Positions 1 to 6,099 of a stretch of DNA of 6,110 nt are shown here, one piece after another. Below the pieces are notes generated by a model. The model saw only the letters and a program-made list of their open reading frames with translations, had not been told where the DNA came from and searched no databases. The translations under genes were made by a program, and so were the position numbers. The stretch comes from Eggerthellaceae bacterium (GTDB lineage Bacteria; Actinomycetota; Coriobacteriia; Coriobacteriales; Eggerthellaceae): NCBI GenBank assembly GCA_017960005.1, contig JAGCZM010000126.1, positions 1 through 6,110 on the forward strand. The letters are read 5' to 3'. Numbering within the stretch: position 1 is the stretch's first letter; the number at the start of each line of letters is the position of its first letter.

Positions 1-557
1 AGTTGTTGTTCAGGAAATACGGCGTGTCGGGAATATGCGTGTTCAACGCGTCGCGTTATGCGAATCCCGGCGACATCTTAAAGATCGATTTCGTGCCGGA
101 CATGGACAAAGAAGACCTCGATTCATTCCTTGTATCCCGTATCGGTTTGTGTAAAGCAAACGGTACGGACAATGTAAGTGTCGGGGATGTGTTTCGTGGA
201 TTCATGATCCATCCGCTCGTTGAGGCTTTGTTGAACAAAACAGGTATCGATGAGTGCGCTTTCATCGATAAATCTTGGTTTGAGACTCCACAGGCAACTT
301 TGCTGCTTGACGATATCAAGGGGCTGTCTTTGACGATCAAGGGTATCGAGGCAGACCAGGCACAGGTAAAACGCGGGGGATACGACGTATCCGCGTTTGA
401 TACAAAAAGCTTATCCGCAAAAACAGTGCCGGGACTGTATGCGGCGGGAGAGGCGCTCGATGTCGACGGACCTTGCGGAGGATATAACCTGCATTGGGCA
501 TGGGCATCGGGTATGCTTGCCGGTAAATCCGCCGTCGATTATCTGGCAAAACAATGA
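1..557 (+). CDS. BaiN/HI0933-family NAD(P)/FAD-dependent oxidoreductase, C-terminal part (5' end outside window)
   Basis: This is the last 185 or so residues of a flavoprotein of the HI0933/YhiN/BaiN family, whose full-length members are roughly 400 residues. The reading frame is open to the left edge, so the N-terminal Rossmann FAD-binding half is missing. The visible part starts in the family's conserved LLFRKYGVSG stretch, which corresponds to LLFTHYGISGP in relatives. It continues through the variable inserted domain, then the motif LSLTIKG, then QAQVKRGGYDV. It closes with the hallmark FAD-contacting segment PGLYAAGEALDVDGPCGGYN followed by LHWAWASGMLAG. Family members bind FAD in the cytoplasm. 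The name BaiN comes from a proposed role in bile acid dehydroxylation, but most homologues have no proven substrate, so no reaction is assigned. The stop overlaps the next start as ATGA, which implies translational coupling to tsaC. The family call is firm; the biochemical role is unknown. Confidence 0.9.
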   Translation, partial: LLFRKYGVSGICVFNASRYANPGDILKIDFVPDMDKEDLDSFLVSRIGLCKANGTDNVSVGDVFRGFMIHPLVEALLNKTGIDECAFIDKSWFETPQATLLLDDIKGLSLTIKGIEADQAQVKRGGYDVSAFDTKSLSAKTVPGLYAAGEALDVDGPCGGYNLHWAWASGMLAGKSAVDYLAKQ

Positions 558-1186
558 ACGGTTTGATATCCATGGATAAAACGGTAATCGTAAACAAGGC
601 ATGTGAGGTTCTCAAAGAAGGAGGCGTTGTCCTTTTGCCAACCGACACGGTCTATGGATTGTGTATGGCCGCCAAAAAAGACGCCGATTTCTCGAAAATC
701 TATGCCATCAAGGGACGTCTTCCCGAAAAACCGCTCGGTTGTTTTATCGGCGGCAAAGACGATCTCAAACGGTATGCGTCAAACATTCCCGATTACGTTT
801 ATACGTTGGTCGATGCATTTTGGCCGGGGAAGCTGAGCATCGTGCTCGATGCATCCGATAAGATTTGTCCTTTTTTGGTTGCCGCGGATGGCTCGGTGAT
901 GTTTCGTCAGGCAAAAAGCGAGCTCATTGACGGGATTATCTCGTCTTTGGATTGTCCTTTGGCCCAAACATCGGCAAACCTCTCGGGCAAGGACGCGGTT
1001 GCCGGCGCAAAAGATTTGGATGCCCGTATCGTCGATGCGGTCGATTACGCATACAGGAATGATTCTTTTGCCGCAGGAAAAGATTCGTGTCCTTCGACCG
1101 TCGTCGATTGCAGGGGCAAAAAACCGATTGTTTTGCGGGAAGGTGCCGTATCCGTAATAGACATTATGTCTTCTTTGGGTTTATAA
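554..1186 (+). CDS. tsaC: L-threonylcarbamoyladenylate synthase, YrdC/Sua5 family
   Basis: This cytoplasmic enzyme condenses threonine, bicarbonate and ATP to threonylcarbamoyl-AMP, the first step of t6A37 formation in tRNAs that read ANN codons; the TsaD complex then transfers the group. The 210 residues form one YrdC domain and lack the C-terminal Sua5 domain, so this is the short TsaC type. Visible motifs are LPTDTVYGL (28-36), the substrate-binding K53-G-R55 followed by EKPLG, the TSAN motif at 139-142, STVVD (181-185) and VLREGAVS (193-200). One oddity is MFRQA (116-120), where relatives usually have R-x-P. The start at 554 overlaps the upstream stop as ATGA. A second ATG at 572 (residue 7) would also give a complete domain. 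Neither has a clear Shine-Dalgarno sequence, so translation probably depends on coupling to the upstream gene. The gene ends tail to tail with elp3 and shares 6 bp with it. Confidence 0.93.
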   Translation: MNGLISMDKTVIVNKACEVLKEGGVVLLPTDTVYGLCMAAKKDADFSKIYAIKGRLPEKPLGCFIGGKDDLKRYASNIPDYVYTLVDAFWPGKLSIVLDASDKICPFLVAADGSVMFRQAKSELIDGIISSLDCPLAQTSANLSGKDAVAGAKDLDARIVDAVDYAYRNDSFAAGKDSCPSTVVDCRGKKPIVLREGAVSVIDIMSSLGL

Positions 1187-3010
1187 AATCTTTGTTTGAT
1201 ACAGTTCGTTGTCTTCGAACCCGAGTTGTCGGTAATACGGTCTCGTGCCTACCGAACTGATGACGTGCAGTTTTGTTCTGCCTGCTTCTTTTGCGATTTC
1301 GCAAGCCTTTTCGATGAGCTTTTTGCCCAGGCCGTAATGCTGTGCCCCGTCTCCGGTTTTGCCGAGTTGGGCGGCGTTTCCGTAGACGTGCACTTCTCTG
1401 ATCATCGCGTCGGTTTTGCTTTGGGGAATCGGGTACTTGCAGGCATCCAAGTAATCTTTGTCGGGAACGGAAAGTCTCAAAAATCCCGCTATCTTATTTG
1501 ACGGGGTGACCCATTGCAGGAAGTATTCTTTCGTGGCGGTTGTTTCGTACGGGTAAATGTCGAGTTTGAGCGTATCGATATCGACACCTTGGGTGGAGAT
1601 CTCTCTCATGCGTATCTCTTCGATTGCTTTGTCCGAGATATTTTCTTCGACGATTTGGCGCAGGTTGGTCTTTTTGTTGCCCGCGACGATGTCGTGTGCG
1701 GAGATATCGCGAATCATGCGCGATATGCGCGTATAGGGAGGGGTGGCGAGGACAGCCTTGGATAAGACATCGACCAGCTCGTCTTCGGAATAAGCGACCC
1801 ATCGTTTGTCCTGCCATAATTCATAAAGTTTTGTCCCTTTGACCAAAACGCAAGGGTAGAGCTTGATTTCGTCGGGAAGATAGCGCTCATCGGAAACGAA
1901 CTTGCGGTAGTCTTCGATGTCGCTTTGAACGGTGGCACCTGCCAGGTTCACCATGAAATGCGTATGCAGCTTAAACCCGAACAATCGGCACAGCTCAAAC
2001 GCTTTGACGACGGCATCGATGTCGGCGTTTCTGTTGTTTAGCGCGAGGATGTCTTTGTTTAAGCTCTGGATACCCATCTGAATCTTTGTGCAACCCAGCG
2101 TTCTGCATAAAGAAAGCGTCTCCGAATCGACGGTATCGGGGCGGGTTTCCACAACAAGACCGACCATGCGGTTTTCGGCAAACTCGTTTTGACGCTGGTT
2201 TGATTCCAGGACCTTCAAAGAGGTTTTTACGTCATCGGAAATCTTTTGCCATTCACCGGCCTGTTTCCAACGGGGATTGTTTGCGTAAAGGGATTCGAAT
2301 GCACGGTTATAGGTTATTTTGCCATCGTCTATTTGTTGCTGAATATCTTTTGATTGGGATATCAAAACATCCGTATCGCTTGCGATGTTTGCTTTTTTGT
2401 ATTTTGCACGGCGTTCTTTTGCCTTGGCATTCGCCGTATCGGGGTTTTGCCAATCGTTTAAGGCACAAAAAAGTTCGTTTACAAACCAGATTTGATACGA
2501 AACGGGGTAATCGCTCCAGTTTCCGCCCAAAACGATCAATTCCACCTTGTCGGTGGGATGTCCCATCTGTGTCAGTGCCCTCAGACGCGATATCGTTTGC
2601 AGATACGGGTCGAAACAGTTGCGCTCCGCACGTTGGCATGCCGGTTCATCGCTTAAATAGCTTTTGGGCATGCGGATGTCGTTGGGACAATAGATGCATT
2701 CTCCCGAGCAGGGCCACGGTTTGGTGATGACCGTTATCGTCGCGACACCGGAGGCGGTACGGCGGGGTTTCATGCGAAGGGCATCGAAAAATGCTTTTTC
2801 TTCCTGCTCGCCGATGCTCCATGTACTCAGAAGAATGGGGTTGTCGCGTTTGATTTTGAGATAGTGGGGGATGAGCTTTTTCTTGACGTATGTGCGGTTT
2901 GCCTGTTTGCTTTGGGCATTGTATGCCGCCAACAATACAGCCAAGGTATGCTCGTCGAGCGTGCCTTTATTTTTGATTTCTTCGAATATGTCTTTGATCA
3001 GTTCATCCAT
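1181..3010 (-). CDS. elp3: tRNA uridine-34 modification enzyme Elp3 (radical SAM plus GNAT acetyltransferase)
   Basis: This is a bacterial homologue of the catalytic Elongator subunit. The family uses acetyl-CoA and S-adenosylmethionine with a 4Fe-4S cluster to place a carboxymethyl group on C5 of wobble uridine in tRNA. Domains in order are an N-terminal segment (1-85) of the type that binds tRNA, a radical SAM domain (about 86-440) and a GNAT domain (about 485-609). The cluster cysteines are C101, C105 and C108 in TKPWPCSGECIYCPN. Other family marks are FDPYLQ, LGGNWSDYP, VVETRPDT (286-293), QMGIQSLN, IKLYPC, NLRQIV, IREVHVYG (537-544), QHYGLGKKLIEKA (557-569) and GTRPYYRQLGF. Length is 609 residues against about 550 in yeast and archaea; the excess is mainly in about 185-285. 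The start lies 12 bp after the hydrolase stop with no clear ribosome binding site, implying co-transcription and perhaps coupling. No other Elongator subunits are nearby, as expected in bacteria. Confidence 0.95.
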   Translation of the reverse strand: MDELIKDIFEEIKNKGTLDEHTLAVLLAAYNAQSKQANRTYVKKKLIPHYLKIKRDNPILLSTWSIGEQEEKAFFDALRMKPRRTASGVATITVITKPWPCSGECIYCPNDIRMPKSYLSDEPACQRAERNCFDPYLQTISRLRALTQMGHPTDKVELIVLGGNWSDYPVSYQIWFVNELFCALNDWQNPDTANAKAKERRAKYKKANIASDTDVLISQSKDIQQQIDDGKITYNRAFESLYANNPRWKQAGEWQKISDDVKTSLKVLESNQRQNEFAENRMVGLVVETRPDTVDSETLSLCRTLGCTKIQMGIQSLNKDILALNNRNADIDAVVKAFELCRLFGFKLHTHFMVNLAGATVQSDIEDYRKFVSDERYLPDEIKLYPCVLVKGTKLYELWQDKRWVAYSEDELVDVLSKAVLATPPYTRISRMIRDISAHDIVAGNKKTNLRQIVEENISDKAIEEIRMREISTQGVDIDTLKLDIYPYETTATKEYFLQWVTPSNKIAGFLRLSVPDKDYLDACKYPIPQSKTDAMIREVHVYGNAAQLGKTGDGAQHYGLGKKLIEKACEIAKEAGRTKLHVISSVGTRPYYRQLGFEDNELYQTKIL

Positions 3011-3022
3011 GCCGGATGTTAT

Positions 3023-3832
3023 TTAAGAAATCTCTTCGACAAAAGACGATATGAGGGCGTTTACCTCTTCGGGACGATCGGTGTTCGAGTTGTGGCCCGC
3101 GCCTTCTATCCAGTACAGCTTTAAATTGTCTCCCTTTTCCCAACGGCGGTTGAACACCTTCACATCGCCTGCCATGTCTTTTTTGCCGCAGATGAGGATG
3201 CAGGGGCAATCGATTTGGTAGGGACGGCGTGCATCGATGGCACGGGCAAGCATGTTGTATCCCGCATCGGCAAGCGAGCAATACTCTTCTTTGGTGTAGT
3301 CGGCCATAAATGCGCTCATAAGCGATCTGCCGTAAGGGGTGACGGTCGTTCCGGCGGTTCCCCATTTTTTGAGTAACGACCAAGGGATGGACATGTACAT
3401 GCCCTTGGTCTTGTAAAGGAATTTAACTTCCCAGTTTGGATAGTAAACGCGCTTTAGGGGAGCCGAGTCGATGGATATGAACCCGGATGCGACACCCGGA
3501 TACAGCTCGATGAACATTTGGGATACGTATCCGCCCATGGATTGGCCGACGAGGATGGGTTTGGTTATGCCTTCGAGGTTGAGTATATCGGCAAGCCATG
3601 CCGTTTTTTCTTCGAGGGTGTAGTTCAAATCAAACGGCCGCGAAAGCGCATGCGCGGGGGCATCCCACACGAAAAGGTTGTAGGTGCCTTCGAAGAACTC
3701 GACTTGTTTGTCAAACAGGCGATGATCGGCGGTCAGACCCGGCAAAAAAATTAACCAAGGCTTTTCTTCGTTAACTTTCGAGATCCAGTAAACGATATTG
3801 CCCTTGGGTGTCTCGAAAACCTTCTGTTCCAT
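3023..3832 (-). CDS. alpha/beta-hydrolase fold protein, substrate unknown
   Basis: The 269 residues make a single cytoplasmic alpha/beta-hydrolase domain of the MhpC/lysophospholipase-like group, with no signal peptide. The order of elements is typical: an oxyanion-hole loop LPGLTAD (30-36), a strand and turn VWDAPAHALS (55-64), the nucleophile elbow VGQSMGG (95-101) with Ser98, a cap region of about 125-205, the acid loop CGKKDMAGD (215-223) with Asp219 as the likely acid, and GAGHNSN (244-250) with His247. A complete triad argues for an active esterase, lipase or related hydrolase, but the motifs do not name a substrate. The ATG start is fixed by AAGGAG at 3840-3845, seven bases upstream, the best ribosome binding site in the window. 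elp3 follows after 12 bp, so both are probably on one transcript. A functional link to tRNA modification is possible but unproven. Confidence 0.88.
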   Translation of the reverse strand: MEQKVFETPKGNIVYWISKVNEEKPWLIFLPGLTADHRLFDKQVEFFEGTYNLFVWDAPAHALSRPFDLNYTLEEKTAWLADILNLEGITKPILVGQSMGGYVSQMFIELYPGVASGFISIDSAPLKRVYYPNWEVKFLYKTKGMYMSIPWSLLKKWGTAGTTVTPYGRSLMSAFMADYTKEEYCSLADAGYNMLARAIDARRPYQIDCPCILICGKKDMAGDVKVFNRRWEKGDNLKLYWIEGAGHNSNTDRPEEVNALISSFVEEIS

Positions 3833-3861
3833 CTTTTTTCTCCTTCGCGCTTTTTATGTCA

Positions 3862-3890
3862 ATGATACAAACTTCCCGATGCTTTGTCTT
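3862..3890 (-). promoter_or_regulatory. Candidate promoter for the hydrolase-elp3 pair
   Basis: In the 68 bp between rsmJ and the hydrolase gene, the minus strand carries AAGACA (3890-3885, four of six matches to the -35 consensus), a 17 bp spacer and TATCAT (3867-3862, five of six matches to the -10 consensus). Transcription would start near 3855 and leave a leader of about 20 bases holding the AAGGAG site. No terminator is visible after rsmJ, so read-through from rsmJ is also possible. The call rests on a motif match alone. Confidence 0.35.
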
Positions 3891-3907
3891 TGATTATCCG
3901 TCAAAGA
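3887..3907. repeat. Inverted repeat, 7 bp arms, spanning the rsmJ stop
   Basis: TCTTTGA (3887-3893) and TCAAAGA (3901-3907) are perfect inverted arms separated by 7 bp. The right arm contains the rsmJ stop codon and the left arm overlaps the candidate -35 of the hydrolase promoter. It has no T-run after it, so it is not a convincing terminator. It could be an operator or a chance repeat. Confidence 0.35.
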
Positions 3908-4572
3908 ACGATGCAATCGTAGCGTATCGCTTTGCCTTTGATTGAGTAGGTGGGTTTGACATCGGCAAGGAAAGGCCCCTTTAAGGTGCGCTTGATGACA
4001 ATCTTTTTGGGCCGGGCCGCCATGGTCGATTCCAGCAGCGCCTCCTCGTCATCGCAGGGTCCCATGATTTTGTGCAGCATCTGAAACTTCTTTTTGACTT
4101 CCGCGCTTTTTTGCCGTTCCGGAAACATCGGATCGAGCATGATGACATCGGGGGAGGCATCCAGCTCCTTCATGGCGACGATGCTGTCTTCGCAGCGCAC
4201 TTCGATTCTGCTCGCGGCATCGCAAAGCCAAGGATATTCTTTTGCGTTTCTGGCTTTGTCGAGGGCATCCGAAAGCATGGCGGCGACGGTTTTGTTGCGC
4301 TCATACATCGTGACGCGATATCCGGCGGCAGCAAGCAAAAGGCCGTCTTCTCCCAGCCCCGCCGTCGCGTCTATTGCCCACAGTTGTCCGGGATAGGCGA
4401 TGGATTGTTTGCCCTTGGCGGCACAGACGACGAGTTCCTTGGCGATTTTGTTTGGTGCAAGGCGCGCAATCATTTGCCCGAAATCCGAGCGAAGCGTCGT
4501 CAAGCCGTCGGTTAAGGCCAAGCCCTCTTCGGTTTGGATCAATCGCGGATATGTTTTGTCGGAATTGTTCAT
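3901..4572 (-). CDS. rsmJ: RsmJ-like SAM-dependent methyltransferase (16S rRNA guanine-N2 type)
   Basis: This 223-residue protein matches the RsmJ family, which in E. coli makes m2G1516 in 16S rRNA of the small subunit. The SAM-binding motif is IDATAGLGEDGLLLAAAGYRV (67-87), with the next acidic strand at MYERN (89-93). The catalytic-type motif is MLDPMFPERQKSAEVKKKF (145-163), almost identical to the family's LDPMFPHKQKSALVKK. The C-terminus has VIKRTLKGP (192-200) and KGKAIRYDCIVL (212-223). The E. coli protein has about 250 residues, and its extra N-terminal segment is absent here. The frame is open upstream to 4833, but that extension is arginine-rich, runs through the ilvE terminator and into ilvE, and is rejected. 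The ATG at 4572 gives a natural start (MNNSDKTYP). No Shine-Dalgarno sequence precedes it. The family is well supported; the exact target base outside gammaproteobacteria is inferred. Confidence 0.88.
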   Translation of the reverse strand: MNNSDKTYPRLIQTEEGLALTDGLTTLRSDFGQMIARLAPNKIAKELVVCAAKGKQSIAYPGQLWAIDATAGLGEDGLLLAAAGYRVTMYERNKTVAAMLSDALDKARNAKEYPWLCDAASRIEVRCEDSIVAMKELDASPDVIMLDPMFPERQKSAEVKKKFQMLHKIMGPCDDEEALLESTMAARPKKIVIKRTLKGPFLADVKPTYSIKGKAIRYDCIVL

Positions 4573-4579
4573 CAAACGG

Positions 4580-4607
4580 ATTGTACAAAAAAGCCGCTCG
4601 ATGACGA
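4580..4607 (-). promoter_or_regulatory. Candidate leaderless promoter of rsmJ, embedded in the ilvE terminator
   Basis: On the minus strand, TACAAT (4585-4580) matches the -10 consensus at five of six positions. Seven bases separate it from the A of the rsmJ ATG at 4572, so the expected transcription start is at or one base before the start codon. A weak -35 candidate, TCGTCA (4607-4602, four of six), lies 16 bp upstream, inside the terminator hairpin. The absence of a ribosome binding site fits leaderless translation. The evidence is motif position only. Confidence 0.4.
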
Positions 4608-4616
4608 GCGGCTTTT
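4587..4616 (-). terminator. Rho-independent terminator of ilvE
   Basis: Read on the minus strand, a perfect stem GCCGCTCG / CGAGCGGC closes a 4-base loop (TCAT) and is followed at once by six T residues (4592-4587). The flanking A-T pairs lengthen the stem to about 12 bp. It lies some 20 bases after the ilvE stop, so it should end that transcript. The plus-strand reading also has four T residues, but no plus-strand gene leads into it. Confidence 0.9.
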
Positions 4617-4637
4617 GCGGAAACATGTTTTGGAATG

Positions 4638-5687
4638 CTAGTTGATTTCGACAACCCAGCCTTGCGGTCCTTCTGCTTCTCCGGTTTGGATGTCGGTCAG
4701 GGTCTTTCTGAGTTTGGCCATGATGGGACCTGCGCCGTTTGCTGCCTTCGGGAACGAAATTGAGATGCCCGCTTCGGGTTTCTCGATGCCGGCAACAGGG
4801 CTGATGACGGCGGCGGTACCGCACAAGCCGCATTCCTCAAACGCGCCGGATTGCACTTCTTCGAACTTGACCGCGCGCTCGACTACCTGCATGCCCAGGA
4901 TGTCACGGGCAACCACGATAAGCGATCTGCGGGTGATGGAGGGCAAGATGGAGTCGGTGGCGGACTTGGGTACGACCAAAGAGCTGTCGGCTGCGGCAAA
5001 CAGCACGTTTGCGCCGCCCGTCTCTTCGATAAAGGTACGTGTCTGAGAGTCGAGATAGAGGTTTTCCGCATAACCTGCATGGTGTGCGGCCTCGGTGGCA
5101 TACAAGCTCATCGCATAGTTGAGGCCGGCTTTGATGTTGCCTGTACCGCGCGGCGCGGCACGGTCGAAGTCCGAAATCGTCAGTTTGACGGAGGTATCTC
5201 CGCCCTTGAAATACGGACCGACCGGGGTGACCAGGATGCGGAACTGATACTCGGTTGCGGCCTTGACGCCGATGACGTCGCCGGTGGCGATCATGAACGG
5301 GCGCACGTATAAGGTGGCTCCCGAACCGAACGGGGGAACCCAAGCCTCGTTGGCTTTGACGACGGTTTTGACGGCATCGATGAAACGATCGATGGGGAAG
5401 GGCGGCATGCACAGACGCTGCGCGGATGCATACATACGCTCGGCGTTTAAGTCGGGCCTGAAGCATACAATCCTGCCGTCGCGGGTGGTGTAGGCCTTAA
5501 GCCCCTCAAAGACCTCTTGGCAGTAGTGGAAAATGCCGGCGCATTCGCTGATTTGCAGGCTGTGATCGGAGGTCAGAAAACCTTCGCCCCACGCTCCGTT
5601 TTTGTAATTGCATACATAACTGAAATCCGTCGGGATGTAAGCAAATCCGAGATTACCCCAATCGAGATTTTTCTTTTCCGCAGACAC
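4638..5687 (-). CDS. ilvE: Branched-chain amino acid aminotransferase
   Basis: This fold-type IV, PLP-dependent enzyme exchanges amino groups between leucine, isoleucine or valine and 2-oxoglutarate, the last step of their synthesis and the first of their breakdown, in the cytoplasm. The 349 residues fit the larger BCAT group, which includes mammalian BCATs. Marks in order are QEVFEGLKAY (57-66), FRPDLNAERM (76-85), the RLCMPPFP segment (91-98), GSGATLYVRPFMIA (121-134), VGPYFKGG (156-163), GTGNIKAGLNYA (181-192) with Lys186 as the PLP Schiff-base lysine, the FIEETGGANVLF loop (219-230) and CGTAAVISPVAGI (289-301). The start codon is GTG, supported by AAAGGA (5700-5695) seven bases upstream and by the full-length N-terminus. 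The gene samples at about 57-65% GC, above the window average. It ends with its own terminator, so it is probably a single-gene unit or the end of one with the upstream membrane gene. Confidence 0.96.
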   Translation of the reverse strand: MSAEKKNLDWGNLGFAYIPTDFSYVCNYKNGAWGEGFLTSDHSLQISECAGIFHYCQEVFEGLKAYTTRDGRIVCFRPDLNAERMYASAQRLCMPPFPIDRFIDAVKTVVKANEAWVPPFGSGATLYVRPFMIATGDVIGVKAATEYQFRILVTPVGPYFKGGDTSVKLTISDFDRAAPRGTGNIKAGLNYAMSLYATEAAHHAGYAENLYLDSQTRTFIEETGGANVLFAAADSSLVVPKSATDSILPSITRRSLIVVARDILGMQVVERAVKFEEVQSGAFEECGLCGTAAVISPVAGIEKPEAGISISFPKAANGAGPIMAKLRKTLTDIQTGEAEGPQGWVVEIN

Positions 5688-5694
5688 GTTTGAA

Positions 5695-5700
5695 TCCTTT
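5695..5700 (-). promoter_or_regulatory. Ribosome binding site that fixes the GTG start of ilvE
   Basis: AAAGGA on the minus strand lies seven bases before the GTG at 5687. No ATG in the frame is nearby, so this site decides the start. Confidence 0.75.
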
Positions 5701-5718
5701 CGACAAAACTTATTGGAA

Positions 5719-5737
5719 AGATACTGTCGCAGTATCT
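5719..5737. repeat. Perfect 8-bp palindrome between the membrane-protein gene and ilvE
   Basis: AGATACTG (5719-5726) and CAGTATCT (5730-5737) are perfect inverted arms around a 3-base centre (TCG). The repeat begins 2 bp after the stop of the membrane-protein gene and about 30 bp before the ilvE start. On the minus strand the hairpin is followed by only three T residues, so termination would be weak. It could be a weak terminator or attenuator, or an operator controlling ilvE. Confidence 0.6.
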
Positions 5738-5739
5738 CA

Positions 5740-6099
5740 CTAAATGATGCCGCAGGCGATCAAAACGACCAGAAGGAGAGCAACAAGCCCCCAAATGGCA
5801 ATCAGGAAGATCTTGCGCTTCTTGGGATCCATGTCCGGCACGTAATTGCTTGCTAAGAAAAACGGGATATAGGTGGTGATGAACACCGGCAAAACTCCCC
5901 ACCATTCGTATACCCAGATAAAGGAGTGATTTGAAGTACCCGCCAAGAAACTCTCGACCAACGCAAAGAGCAACGCCATCTCTATGGCGACGACCAGTTT
6001 GCAGCTGATGCCCTTCTTGCCGTTCTTGGCAAAATAGCGCTTGCTGTGGTCGTGCGGCATCATCTTGTAGGAAATGATGCCCGCCAAAGAAAACATCAT
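5740..6099 (-). CDS. Small membrane protein of unknown function, three predicted helices
   Basis: I do not recognise this family. The 119 residues contain three clear hydrophobic segments at about 33-53 (KLVVAIEMALLFALVESFLAG), 60-83 (rich in aromatics, with the WVYEWWGVLP stretch) and 97-118 (FLIAIWGLVALLLVVLIACG). Basic, polar segments lie at 12-34 and 92-97. By the positive-inside rule the N-terminal basic stretch, HSKRYFAKNGKKG, should be cytoplasmic, as should the DPKKRK loop before the last helix. No catalytic or ligand motif is apparent. The ATG at 6099, or the adjacent one at 6096, is preceded by GGGAG at 6110-6106, a plausible ribosome binding site. The frame stays open to the right window edge, though, so a longer protein is possible. 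ilvE follows on the same strand after 52 bp. Confidence 0.7.
   Translation of the reverse strand: MMFSLAGIISYKMMPHDHSKRYFAKNGKKGISCKLVVAIEMALLFALVESFLAGTSNHSFIWVYEWWGVLPVFITTYIPFFLASNYVPDMDPKKRKIFLIAIWGLVALLLVVLIACGII

Noticed and set aside
2086..2727. A 213-codon open frame on the plus strand inside elp3
   Set aside because: It lies wholly antisense to a confidently identified gene, its product is rich in Arg, Cys and Pro with no domain, and no ribosome binding site was found.
4587..4616. The terminator hairpin as a riboswitch or small RNA
   Set aside because: The compact perfect stem, four-base loop and T-run directly after the ilvE stop are fully explained by intrinsic termination.
4573..4833. 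An 87-residue N-terminal extension of the rsmJ frame starting at 4833
   Set aside because: It is arginine-rich and unlike the family, crosses the ilvE terminator and overlaps ilvE coding sequence in another frame. The family-like sequence begins at the ATG at 4572.
4851..5312. A 153-codon plus-strand frame opposite ilvE
   Set aside because: It is a complementary-strand shadow of a conserved gene and has no recognisable motif.
4903..5466. A 187-codon minus-strand frame inside ilvE
   Set aside because: It is an out-of-frame shadow of ilvE with arginine- and histidine-rich low-complexity composition.
5573..5905. A 110-codon minus-strand frame bridging the membrane-protein gene and ilvE
   Set aside because: It runs out of frame through the start region of ilvE and most of the membrane-protein gene. 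Its composition is not protein-like, and the frames on either side explain the sequence better.
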